Below the pieces are notes generated by a model. The model saw nothing but the letters and a program-made list of their open reading frames with translations. It had not been told where the DNA came from and searched no databases. Position numbers and translations under genes: made by a program. A stretch of 18,146 nucleotides of DNA from UBA12078 sp964556955 (GTDB lineage: Bacteria; Patescibacteriota; Dojkabacteria; SC72). The stretch spans positions 1 to 18,146 of the forward strand of contig CAZKXP010000012.1 of the NCBI GenBank assembly GCA_964556955.1, given 5' to 3'. This document shows positions 1 through 6,532 of the stretch, one piece after another; positions within the stretch are counted from its first letter, which is position 1; every line of letters begins with the position of its first letter.

Positions 1-1148
1 GAATCTGCCCAGTCAGTGACCTTTTCATTGTTAATCTTTACGGCTCCCTGTTCTACAAGTCTTCTTGCAATGGATTTACTTCCTGCAAATTCGACAGAAA
101 CCAAAAGGTCTGTAATGGTATATACATCTTTGTCCAAAACCTTCTCTTTAATATCTTCGCTATCTTCTTTGTTCTGATATACCTCTTCAAAGTATTTTTG
201 TGCTTTTTGAGCTTCCTCATGTGAGGTAATTTCTTCTGTAACTCTTAAAGCCAACTCTTTCTTTAGAGTAATTGGGTTCTCTCCTGAATCTAATCTCTTC
301 TTGTACTCATCTAGTTCCTCTAATGTAGCTATTGTAAGGATTTCAAATCCAATTAGTATCATTCCATCTGTGAACGCCATGACCTTGCCATATATATCTT
401 CTGGAGTATCATCCATTCGGATCATGTTTCCGGTGGTCTTCCCCATCTTGTCTCCGTTGGGGTCTGCCAGTAATTTCCCTGCCAGGACGATCTTTTCTTT
501 ATCTAAATGATTTAAAACCATATCCCTACCTGCCAACATATTAAAGAGTTGATCATTGCCTCCTACTTCAATATCAATATCCATCATTACTGAGTCATAT
601 CCTTGCATCAATGGATACAAGAATTCGTTTAGGTGAATGGGTTTGTTAGCTTCCAATCGCTTTTGGAACATATCCCGTTTAAGCATCTGTTGTACCGTAA
701 ATTCCGATGCAAGATTTATGATATCTCCAAAATTCAATTTCTCATGCCATGTCCCGTTGTACATTATATCTACAGGATTTTCTTTGTTTTTAATATCTAT
801 GATATGGGATGCTTGCTCAATATACTTCTTCATATTGTTTTCTATCTCTTCTTTGGTAAGCATCTTTCTTGTGGCTGTTTTGTCAGTAGGATCCCCTATT
901 CTTGCAGTAAAATCTCCTATGAGGAATATGACATGGTGTCCTAATTTTCTAAAATCCTCCAACTTCCTCATTCCTACGCTATGTCCTATGTGTAGTGTTT
1001 CTGCTGTAGGGTCAAAGCCTTGGTATATGTTTAGTCTTTTTCCAGAGAGTAATTTTTCTTTTAATGCGTCTTTGGATGGGAGAATCTGTTCTACTCCTTT
1101 TTCTAGTATTCTTTGGATGATTTTTGTATCTGTTTTTATCTCTGGCAT
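1..1148 (-). CDS. tyrS: Tyrosyl-tRNA synthetase, 3' end cut by window edge
   Basis: Class I aminoacyl-tRNA synthetase that charges tRNA-Tyr in the cytoplasm. I translated the minus strand from ATG at 1148-1146. The Rossmann core carries HIGH at residues 53-56 (ETLHIGHSVG) and GDFTARIGDPTDKTATRK. The tyrosine and tRNA region reads QGYDSVMMDIDIEVGGNDQ, typical of the TyrS clade with GGxDQ. The KMSKS-type loop is DKMGKT near residue 235. An S4-like RNA-binding domain (SIARRLVEQGAVKINNEKV) forms the C-terminus. 382 codons are present, so only about 20 residues are missing at the window edge. It diverges from the gene at 1212 across 63 bp containing two promoters. I see no T-box leader. Identification is secure; the exact C-terminus is not visible. 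Confidence 0.95.
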   Translation of the reverse strand, partial: MPEIKTDTKIIQRILEKGVEQILPSKDALKEKLLSGKRLNIYQGFDPTAETLHIGHSVGMRKLEDFRKLGHHVIFLIGDFTARIGDPTDKTATRKMLTKEEIENNMKKYIEQASHIIDIKNKENPVDIMYNGTWHEKLNFGDIINLASEFTVQQMLKRDMFQKRLEANKPIHLNEFLYPLMQGYDSVMMDIDIEVGGNDQLFNMLAGRDMVLNHLDKEKIVLAGKLLADPNGDKMGKTTGNMIRMDDTPEDIYGKVMAFTDGMILIGFEILTIATLEELDEYKKRLDSGENPITLKKELALRVTEEITSHEEAQKAQKYFEEVYQNKEDSEDIKEKVLDKDVYTITDLLVSVEFAGSKSIARRLVEQGAVKINNEKVTDWAD

Positions 1149-1157
1149 AACGGGATA

Positions 1158-1186
1158 ATTATATATGTAAACCATTGTAAGGACAA
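1158..1186 (-). promoter_or_regulatory. tyrS promoter, near-leaderless
   Basis: On the minus strand TTGTCC (1186-1181) is 17 bp from TATAAT (1163-1158), and TATAAT ends 9 bp before the tyrS ATG at 1148. The expected start site is therefore within about 2 nt of the AUG. The element overlaps the divergent promoter of the gene at 1212. Sequence match only. Confidence 0.6.
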
Positions 1187-1203
1187 GGGAAAGAGGATAT
1201 AAT
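1175..1203 (+). promoter_or_regulatory. Promoter of the 1212 gene, near-leaderless
   Basis: TTGTAA (1175-1180), 17-bp spacer, then a perfect TATAAT (1198-1203). Only 8 bp separate the -10 box from the ATG at 1212, so transcription should start at or within 1-2 nt of the start codon. There is no room for a Shine-Dalgarno. Confidence 0.65.
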
Positions 1204-1211
1204 TATAGGCC

Positions 1212-1709
1212 ATGGATCAAGAAAATATTTTAAATCAAGAACAGGGTGAGATAACAGCTCTAAAGGATATCGTGAAGAATCTTCCTGGAAATAGTTTTGT
1301 TATGATTGAACCAGAATCTGGGTATGACAGTAGCAACGTGGATTCTCTCTTGAATGATAGAGGGGAATTAGATGCCTTTCTAACAGAAATGTCAGAAATA
1401 TATTCTTTTGACTCTTCTGCACCATTAGTGTTGTCTGCTGGGGTTTTTCGATCTGGCAATGTAATGAACCAAGAGAGACGAGAGGATCTAATTCTTAACT
1501 GTTTTTCTGAGGAGGGTGGTTGGAGATTGTCTTTGAAGCTCTTGTATGGTTCTGCTAATAACGCGGTACTGTTTTTCAAGAACAAAACAATGGATGCGTA
1601 TGATGAGATTCCAATGACGACCAGTACTTCCGAGTTATTCCTTCGTGTAAAAGATATTCTTCTTAGTACTCTTCGTAATCCGAGGAGAAGCAACTACAAA
1701 ATTCTTTAA
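1212..1709 (+). CDS. Hypothetical protein, 165 aa, soluble
   Basis: I do not recognise this protein. It is acidic in its N-terminal third (MDQENILNQEQGEITALKD) with no signal peptide and no membrane segment. The middle reads like an alternating alpha/beta fold (SAPLVLSAGVFRSGN, GGWRLSLKLLYGSANNAVLFF). The C-terminus is basic (STLRNPRRSNYKIL). A near-consensus promoter 8 bp before the ATG and codon usage like its neighbours support it as real. The opposite-strand open frame at 1235-1693 is its shadow. Its stop shares the four bases TTAA (1706-1709) with the convergent rarA stop. Function unknown; the lack of export signals suggests a cytoplasmic role. Confidence 0.75.
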   Translation: MDQENILNQEQGEITALKDIVKNLPGNSFVMIEPESGYDSSNVDSLLNDRGELDAFLTEMSEIYSFDSSAPLVLSAGVFRSGNVMNQERREDLILNCFSEEGGWRLSLKLLYGSANNAVLFFKNKTMDAYDEIPMTTSTSELFLRVKDILLSTLRNPRRSNYKIL

Positions 1710-2914
1710 AGATATTTCTTGTTCTTCAACCTATCCGGCATACATTGTTGATCCGATTTCTTATTTCCTAAATCATGATCATATTCATATCCCTTACCAT
1801 ATCCAATATCTTTCATTAATTTTGTTTCTGCATTACGTATGTTTAAAGGCACAGGAAGATTCCCATATTGTTCAATATCCTTCTTTACCTCTAATTCTGT
1901 TTTGTAAGCGGTATTGTCTTTAGGAGCCTTAGAGAGGTATATGGCGAGTTGTATTAACAACACCTCGCATTCTGGCATACCTAGCTTCTGACATCCCTCA
2001 TATACACTATTTGCTAATATCAATGCATTAGGATCTGCATTACCTACATCCTCACTTGAGAATCTTAGTAATCTTCTAGCTATGTACAATGGATCCTCTC
2101 CCCCACTTAGCATTCTTCCTACCCAGTAACATGCTGCATCTGGATTAGATGATCTCATGGATTTGTGTATAGCTGATATTATGTTGTAATGTTCTTCTCC
2201 TGTTTTGTCATAGTAAATAGGTTTTTGTATAGCAGACATCAGAAGTTCGGTAGTTACTTTTGCTTTTTCATCTTTCTTTTGTTCAGATGTAGCTAATGTG
2301 GTAGCCATTTCAAGGATATTTAATGCTGATCGTATATCTCCATTAGAGAGATTTCCCATTATCTCTAATTCCTTTTTACCAATGGATATTTTAGGGTATT
2401 CTTTCTTAGCTATTTTCTTGATTAATGCAGATATGGATTCTTCTGTTGGTTGTTTGAATACAAATACTTTGGTTCTAGAGAGTAATGCACTATTTACTGT
2501 AAATGATGGATTTTCTGTAGTTGCCCCTATGAGTATTATGATTCCTTTCTCTACATATGGTAGTAATGCATCTTGTTGGGCTTTGTTCCATCGGTGGATT
2601 TCATCTAAGAAAAGGATTGTTTTCTTCCCGTATTGCTGGTTGTTTAATGCTACTTTGATGATTTTTCTTAATTGGTCTTTTCCTGCAGATACTGCTTGGA
2701 GTTTATGAAAGTCATAGAAGAGGTTTAGTGAGATTATGTATGCTAGTGTAGTTTTTCCTGTCCCTGGTGGTCCCCAGAATATCATTGAGGGGATTTTCCC
2801 TGATTCTAAGAACTTTCTAATGGGTCCGTTTTCTCCTGTTAGATGTTCTTGTCCTATGAGGTCTTCTAGGGTTTTAGGCCTGTATTTTGATGCTAAGGGT
2901 TCATATATTGGCAT
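1706..2914 (-). CDS. rarA: Replication-associated AAA+ ATPase RarA/MgsA
   Basis: RarA (MgsA, eukaryotic WRNIP1) is a clamp-loader-like AAA+ ATPase that acts at stalled replication forks. Walker A is GPPGTGKTT (residues 48-56), Walker B is FLDEIHRWNKAQQDALLP (101-118), and sensor 1 and the Arg finger region read GATTENPSFTVNSALLSRT. These are hallmarks of the RarA family rather than RuvB or DnaX. The C-terminal tetramerisation domain is present (GGEDPLYIARRLLRFSSED, then ALYL-like helices). The N-terminal PLASKYRPKTLEDLIGQEHL is also typical. 402 aa is close to the usual 410-450. The ATG at 2914 lies 6 bp from a TATAAT. It converges on the 1212 gene with a 4-bp overlap. Confidence 0.95.
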   Translation of the reverse strand: MPIYEPLASKYRPKTLEDLIGQEHLTGENGPIRKFLESGKIPSMIFWGPPGTGKTTLAYIISLNLFYDFHKLQAVSAGKDQLRKIIKVALNNQQYGKKTILFLDEIHRWNKAQQDALLPYVEKGIIILIGATTENPSFTVNSALLSRTKVFVFKQPTEESISALIKKIAKKEYPKISIGKKELEIMGNLSNGDIRSALNILEMATTLATSEQKKDEKAKVTTELLMSAIQKPIYYDKTGEEHYNIISAIHKSMRSSNPDAACYWVGRMLSGGEDPLYIARRLLRFSSEDVGNADPNALILANSVYEGCQKLGMPECEVLLIQLAIYLSKAPKDNTAYKTELEVKKDIEQYGNLPVPLNIRNAETKLMKDIGYGKGYEYDHDLGNKKSDQQCMPDRLKNKKYL

Positions 2915-2920
2915 ATGTGT

Positions 2921-2926
2921 ATTATA
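2921..2926 (-). promoter_or_regulatory. rarA -10 box, leaderless
   Basis: TATAAT on the minus strand (2926-2921), then six bases (ACACAT), then the rarA ATG at 2914. This spacing puts +1 on the A of AUG. I see no good -35; the region 17 bp upstream overlaps the -35 of the divergent promoter at 2944. Confidence 0.6.
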
Positions 2927-2943
2927 TCGTGTTTAGGGGAAGA

Positions 2944-2972
2944 TTGATAAATATACAGTCCTATAGTATAAT
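2944..2972 (+). promoter_or_regulatory. Strong sigma-70-type promoter for the 3148 gene
   Basis: TTGATA (2944-2949), 17-bp spacer, TATAAT (2967-2972). This is one of the two best promoters in the window. Transcription would start near 2979, leaving about 170 nt before the ATG at 3148, an exceptional length here because other units have essentially no leader. Confidence 0.7.
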
Positions 2973-2978
2973 ATATAT

Positions 2979-3147
2979 CGTATTCAAGATTTATATCTTA
3001 ATACATACTGCTCTTTAAAAGGATCTAGGTATCTCCTTGTTAGCTTGCTTTATACATATGATTTTCACTTAGGTGGAAATTATGTTGTAAAGCAAGACTA
3101 GTCTATCAACCCCTTCTGGGGAAATATATTGAATAAGGAGAGTAGAA
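2979..3147 (+). promoter_or_regulatory. Structured 5' leader (putative cis-regulatory RNA)
   Basis: The leader folds into a long imperfect hairpin. CTTGCTTTA (3044-3052) pairs with TAAAGCAAG (3088-3096), ACATA (3054-3058) with TATGT (3081-3085), and ATTTTCAC (3061-3068) with GTGGAAAT (3073-3080, one U-G) around a TTAG loop. That makes 22 pairs with two small bulges. It is followed by the palindrome AGACTAGTCT (3095-3104), a CCCC-TTCT-GGGG hairpin (3110-3121) and the ribosome-binding site AAGGAG (3135-3140), 7 bp before the ATG. An upstream GATCTAG (3022-3028) can pair with CTAGATC at the stop codon. I do not recognise a known riboswitch class. The pairing is seen directly; a regulatory role is inferred. 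Confidence 0.55.
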
Positions 3148-3492
3148 ATGTTTAGCCAATTGCAAGGAATGTTATACATAGGACTAATGATTGTCCTGTT
3201 GGGAGTGAACCTGTTTCAGATTGGAAAATTTAAGAAAGGTGATAAATTCCCTTCCCTAAGTTTAATCTCTGCAGGAATCTATGCTCTTGTACTTCTTTGG
3301 TTTTTCTATTGTACAACCAGTGGTACTTGGGGAAATTTCTATTTGATTACAACAATTCTGTTTATTGTTGCATCCATCGCAGAGTTCTCAGAATTCTTTG
3401 CGAGTAAAAAATCTTTTACGGCAATTCTTCCCTCTATTGTAAGTTGTATTCCATGGCTGTTTGCTTTGTTCTTATTGACGGAATTCGTCTAG
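3148..3492 (+). CDS. Small four-TM membrane protein, unknown function
   Basis: 114 aa, about four hydrophobic segments: residues 8-25, 36-55, 62-80 and 93-112. A basic loop (KFKKGDKF, about 28-35) follows segment 1, consistent with a cytoplasmic face. No catalytic motif, cysteine pair or known family is visible; it could be a small transporter subunit, a membrane-stress protein or a channel-like protein. The start is well supported by AAGGAG 7 bp upstream, the only strong Shine-Dalgarno I find in the window. It has its own consensus promoter, a folded leader and a folded element beginning at the stop codon, so expression is probably controlled. Reality of the gene is well supported; function is not. 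Confidence 0.75.
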   Translation: MFSQLQGMLYIGLMIVLLGVNLFQIGKFKKGDKFPSLSLISAGIYALVLLWFFYCTTSGTWGNFYLITTILFIVASIAEFSEFFASKKSFTAILPSIVSCIPWLFALFLLTEFV

Positions 3493-3557
3493 ATCACCTT
3501 TTTTCAGCAGTCCCAGAGGGGCGATAATTTATTTATGGCCCCTCCCGGTTGATCTAG
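3489..3557 (+). other. Folded RNA element overlapping the stop codon
   Basis: CTAGATCA-CC (3489-3498, containing the TAG stop at 3490-3492) pairs with GG-T-TGATCTAG (3547-3557). Inside it GAGGGGC (3516-3522) pairs with GCCCCTC (3538-3544), extended after one G/G mismatch by ATAA with TTAT. No U-run follows the stem, so it is not a normal intrinsic terminator on either strand. It lies between two convergent genes (3148 and 3582). It could protect the 3' end, act as a terminator of a non-standard kind, or pair with the leader. Structure seen by hand; role inferred. Confidence 0.5.
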
Positions 3558-3581
3558 TATCATTACAAATTTGAAAAATAT

Positions 3582-4118
3582 TTACTTACTGTAAATATAT
3601 AACCCCTTTTTATTCCTTAACACTACCTTCTTCTCTCCCTTCATATCCTTAATACCATTCTCATATGAATATACTACTCCCCCATCCTTAACGAATTTCT
3701 CTAACCTAGGCCTTAATATTCTCAAACTATTCTCATCCAAAAAACAATATATCTTGTTAGCCTTAGAAATATCAACCTTGTAAATATTCTGTATCTCAAA
3801 AACAATATCCTTAACAAAAGGAAATTTAATATCCCTCATCAAATTAGAAAATATTACTAAAAGAGGAGAAATATCATATCCAAAACACTTGCACTTGTAT
3901 CTCTCATATACCTTAAATACTAATCTTCCATCACCACTACCCAAATCTAAGAATGTATCCTTCTTTTTTACATCGATCAGATCTGCTATCTCATCCAATA
4001 CATCATTTGGAGTTTTAGACAATGGTCCAATTATGGCTGTAACAAGTATTGAAAGTATGATACAGAGGAATAGTAAAACCAAAGTTATGATTATACCTAG
4101 GGTAATACCGTTTAACAT
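3582..4118 (-). CDS. Membrane-anchored class I SAM methyltransferase (FAM173/KMT-like)
   Basis: An N-terminal membrane segment (about residues 5-31) is followed by a Rossmann methyltransferase core. TPNDVLDEIADLIDVKKKD leads into motif I DLGSGDGR (58-65), then an acidic strand end (GYDIS, 80-84). A single TM, a TP-x-V preface and DLGSGDGR resemble the FAM173 group, whose eukaryotic members (ATPSCKMT, ANTKMT) methylate lysines of membrane proteins. The substrate here is unknown, and other small methyltransferases share motif I. No classical NPPY is seen, so a DNA or Gln substrate is unlikely. 178 aa is short but complete. It diverges from truB, with a GATAAT 9 bp before the ATG at 4118. Confidence 0.7.
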   Translation of the reverse strand: MLNGITLGIIITLVLLFLCIILSILVTAIIGPLSKTPNDVLDEIADLIDVKKKDTFLDLGSGDGRLVFKVYERYKCKCFGYDISPLLVIFSNLMRDIKFPFVKDIVFEIQNIYKVDISKANKIYCFLDENSLRILRPRLEKFVKDGGVVYSYENGIKDMKGEKKVVLRNKKGLYIYSK

Positions 4119-4127
4119 TGTGATATC

Positions 4128-4148
4128 ATTATCAATGTAAATTAATAT
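4128..4148. promoter_or_regulatory. Divergent -10 boxes for the methyltransferase and truB
   Basis: Minus strand: GATAAT (4133-4128), 9 bp before the methyltransferase ATG at 4118. Plus strand: TAATAT (4143-4148), 8 bp before ATG 4157 of truB and only 2 bp before ATG 4151. The spacing favours 4157 as the true truB start and leaderless transcripts both ways. -35 boxes are poor. Confidence 0.45.
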
Positions 4149-4156
4149 ATATGTAC

Positions 4157-4879
4157 ATGATAGACGGAATTTTACTAATAGACAAGGAGGAAGAAATCAC
4201 CTCATACACAGCTATTAGGATGTTAAAAAGAATATTACCTAAAGGACAAAAGATTGGTCATGCAGGTACACTAGATCCTTTTGCTACTGGGCTTCTAGTA
4301 ATTTTACTGGGTAAAGCGACTAAGCTAATGAACACTATCCATGGCTTAGACAAAGAATATATTGTAAAAGCCGAATTTGGATATGCTACAGATACACAGG
4401 ATTGTACAGGAGAGAAAATGAAAACTATCCCTACTCTTCCTCAAATATCAGAGGAAGAATTAAAAGAGAATATTTCTAAATATTTCCTTGGGAATATATC
4501 TCAACTTCCCCCTCAGTATTCTGCAAAGAAGATTAATGGCCAAAAGGCATATGATCTTGCTCGGGAAGGCAAAGAGGTAGAATTAAAGCCTAAGGGCATA
4601 TCGATATATTCTTTTGAGACAGTAGATTACAATTGGCCATTTGTTACATTCAAAATTAAATGTTCTACAGGAACATACATCAGGACATTGGTAAATGATC
4701 TTGGTGAGGAAGTTGGTACATATGCTACTGCGGTTGAACTTAGAAGAACAAGGATAGGGAAATTTTTAGTAGAGGATGCGGTATCTACAAAAACATTTTC
4801 AAATAATGGTGCTCCGGAGGCGATACTTAAGAATGGTATAATGGGGATAGATAAAGTAAGGGAGATATTGCAGAAATGA
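4157..4879 (+). CDS. truB: tRNA pseudouridine-55 synthase TruB
   Basis: Isomerises U55 to pseudouridine in the T-loop of tRNAs. The start of the protein reads MIDGILLIDKEEEITSY, matching the family's DGILLxDKP opening. The catalytic Asp is D40 in GHAGTLDPFATG (35-46). TGTYIRTLVNDLGEEVG and LRRTRIGKF are also TruB motifs. 240 aa ends soon after the catalytic domain, so a C-terminal PUA-type domain is missing or minimal. An in-frame ATG two codons upstream (4151) lies too close to the -10 box. The last bases overlap rsmI by ATGA (4876-4879), implying translational coupling. A tRNA in this same window (tRNA-Cys) lacks U55. Confidence 0.95.
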   Translation: MIDGILLIDKEEEITSYTAIRMLKRILPKGQKIGHAGTLDPFATGLLVILLGKATKLMNTIHGLDKEYIVKAEFGYATDTQDCTGEKMKTIPTLPQISEEELKENISKYFLGNISQLPPQYSAKKINGQKAYDLAREGKEVELKPKGISIYSFETVDYNWPFVTFKIKCSTGTYIRTLVNDLGEEVGTYATAVELRRTRIGKFLVEDAVSTKTFSNNGAPEAILKNGIMGIDKVREILQK

Positions 4880-5568
4880 ACAAAGGTAAACTGTATGTAG
4901 TAGCAACGCCAATTGGGAATCTAAATGATATGACATTTAGGGCTGTAGAAACGCTAAAGAATGTAGCATTTATCCTTGCAGAAGATACTAGAGAGACATC
5001 TAAACTACTTCAAAGATATGATATCCAGACGCAGTGTGTTTCTTACAGAGATCAGAACCATGACAGAATGATGGAGAAGATCTTAGAGAAGCTTGATCTG
5101 GGTTTGGATTTGGCACTTGTTTCTGATTGTGGTACTCCATTAATATCTGATCCTGGGTATAGGTTGGTAAGGGTACTACGAGAGAATGGATATGAGGTAT
5201 TTGCCATACCTGGTGCTAGTGCTTTGACTTCAGCATTATCTACTAGTGGTTTAGCTACAGATAGGTTTACATTTTTTGGTTTTTTACCCAAATCTGATGT
5301 TAGAAGAGAGAAACTATTGTCTCAATACAAGGAACTTGATTCTACATTGGTATTTTATGAATCTCCCAATAGGTTGTTGAAGTTACTTGAATTACTAAAG
5401 AAGATATTCGGTAATTGTACTGTGAATGTAGCAAGGGATATCTCAAAAATGCGAGAGCAGTATTTCTTTGGGGATATTGATACTGTAAGAGAAAGTATAG
5501 ATGTGAATGATTTCGAGAATAACCCACATGGGGAGTATGTTGTTATGCTTGAGAACAAGAAGGATTAA
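4876..5568 (+). CDS. rsmI: 16S rRNA C1402 ribose 2'-O-methyltransferase RsmI
   Basis: RsmI uses SAM to 2'-O-methylate C1402 of 16S rRNA near the decoding centre. The tetrapyrrole-methylase fold is shown by LYVVATPIGNLNDMTFRA (6-23), AEDTRET (35-41), SDCGTPLISDPGY (83-95), IPGASALTSALSTSGL (111-126) and FFGFLPKS (133-140), all in family order. The more common SDAGTP is SDCGTP here. At 230 aa it is shorter than the usual 275-290, so the C-terminal extension is absent. It is co-directional with truB with a 4-bp overlap, a tRNA/rRNA modification pair. It ends in a TTAA shared with the tatD stop. Confidence 0.95.
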   Translation: MNKGKLYVVATPIGNLNDMTFRAVETLKNVAFILAEDTRETSKLLQRYDIQTQCVSYRDQNHDRMMEKILEKLDLGLDLALVSDCGTPLISDPGYRLVRVLRENGYEVFAIPGASALTSALSTSGLATDRFTFFGFLPKSDVRREKLLSQYKELDSTLVFYESPNRLLKLLELLKKIFGNCTVNVARDISKMREQYFFGDIDTVRESIDVNDFENNPHGEYVVMLENKKD

Positions 5569-6440
5569 AGAAATAGTTTTTGATAGTTTTCGTCTGTTAT
5601 CTCTTCCAATTGCTCCACTGATACATTTTTTATCTTAGCTGCTACCTCCATAATTTCTCTAACATCACTAGGTTGTCCAAATTTTTCTTTAATATGGTTG
5701 TTCTTCCTTACTGATTGTGGTGGTAGGAATGGTCCGTCTGTTTCGAACAATATTCTTTCTGGTGGGACCTCTTCCAATATCTCTCTCACATTCTCTCCGC
5801 TTTTGTATGTAATTATGGCATTGAATCCAACATAAAAACCAAGATCAAGAATATCTTGCACATACTTTATATCTCCTGTATAGCTATGGAAACATCCCCT
5901 AACCTGTCCTCTACCCTCTTGTGCTATCAATCTCAAGACATCTTCTGCAGTTTGGCTTTCCCCTTGTATATCTCTAGCATGAATACTCATTGGTAAATCG
6001 TATTTAATTGCTAAAAGTATATGCTTACTGAATGATATCTTCTGTATCTCTTTTAACTGTTCTATGATCTCTTTTGGAATATTCTGAGGTATGTTAAATT
6101 GGTAGTAATCTAGTCCTGTCTCTCCAATAGCTTTTACATTCTGTCTATTCTTTTCAAAAAGTTTCTCCCATGTTTGTATATATTTCTGACAATATTCATA
6201 TATATTCTCCTTGATACCCTTTTGTATTGTAATCTCTTCGAAGATTGTAGGATGTAATCCCATGGCGACATCTATTACATCTGGATATTTGGAGGCTAAT
6301 GCAAATGTAATATCAATATCCATATTGTCTGTAGTCTGCGTAAGGATATGTTTTCCCCCCATTTTTTTAAAATTGGAAATTACCTCTTCCAAATTTCTGT
6401 CTAATGGGCTTAGGTTTAAATGTATGTGTGAGTCGTGCAT
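5565..6440 (-). CDS. tatD: TatD-family metal-dependent hydrolase/DNase
   Basis: TatD-type TIM-barrel hydrolase, usually a 3'-5' deoxyribonuclease. Metal ligands are in family order: HxH in MHDSHIHL (5 and 7), Glu in GETGLDYY, His in SIHARD, His in GCFHSYTG, and Asp in FETDGPFLPP. An insertion near residues 75-100 (TIFEEITIQKGIKENIYEYC) makes it 291 aa, a little longer than the typical 255-265. The ATG at 6440 is 6 bp from an extended -10 (TGC-TAAAAT). It is convergent with rsmI with a 4-bp overlap. The family is clear; nucleic-acid specificity is inferred. Confidence 0.93.
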   Translation of the reverse strand: MHDSHIHLNLSPLDRNLEEVISNFKKMGGKHILTQTTDNMDIDITFALASKYPDVIDVAMGLHPTIFEEITIQKGIKENIYEYCQKYIQTWEKLFEKNRQNVKAIGETGLDYYQFNIPQNIPKEIIEQLKEIQKISFSKHILLAIKYDLPMSIHARDIQGESQTAEDVLRLIAQEGRGQVRGCFHSYTGDIKYVQDILDLGFYVGFNAIITYKSGENVREILEEVPPERILFETDGPFLPPQSVRKNNHIKEKFGQPSDVREIMEVAAKIKNVSVEQLEEITDENYQKLFL

Positions 6441-6446
6441 ATGGGA

Positions 6447-6455
6447 ATTTTAGCA
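6447..6455 (-). promoter_or_regulatory. tatD extended -10, leaderless
   Basis: Minus strand TG-C-TAAAAT (6455-6447), then six bases, then the ATG at 6440. The TGn extension compensates for the lack of a clear -35. +1 should coincide with the AUG. Confidence 0.55.
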
Positions 6456-6512
6456 TAATTTGGCCATCAGAATACTACAAGCCCTTAAATCTGTAACAGT
6501 TGGCTTGTAATG

Positions 6513-6526
6513 TGGTAGAATATGAT
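6513..6526 (+). promoter_or_regulatory. Promoter of the Cys-rich protein gene, near-leaderless
   Basis: TG-G-TAGAAT (extended -10, 6513-6521) and an overlapping TATGAT (6521-6526). TATGAT ends 6 bp before the ATG at 6533 and TAGAAT 11 bp before it. Either places +1 at or just before the AUG. This argues against the in-frame TTG at 6500, which lies upstream of the -10. Confidence 0.45.
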
Positions 6527-6532
6527 CCGATT

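Noticed and set aside
637..1158. 173-aa plus-strand open frame
   Set aside because: Lies entirely opposite tyrS, which has clear HIGH and GDFTARIGDP motifs; the plus frame is a shadow.
1149..1211. T-box or other riboswitch in front of tyrS
   Set aside because: Only 63 bp to the divergent gene, and the -10 box lies 9 bp before the ATG, so there is no leader to hold one.
3489..3557. Intrinsic terminator between the 3148 gene and the methyltransferase
   Set aside because: The stems are strong but there is no U-run after them on either strand; kept instead as a folded element of unknown role.
6500..6532. TTG start at 6500 for the Cys-rich protein
   Set aside because: It lies upstream of the likely -10 boxes and would add a hydrophilic tail before the basic TM start; ATG 6533 fits better.
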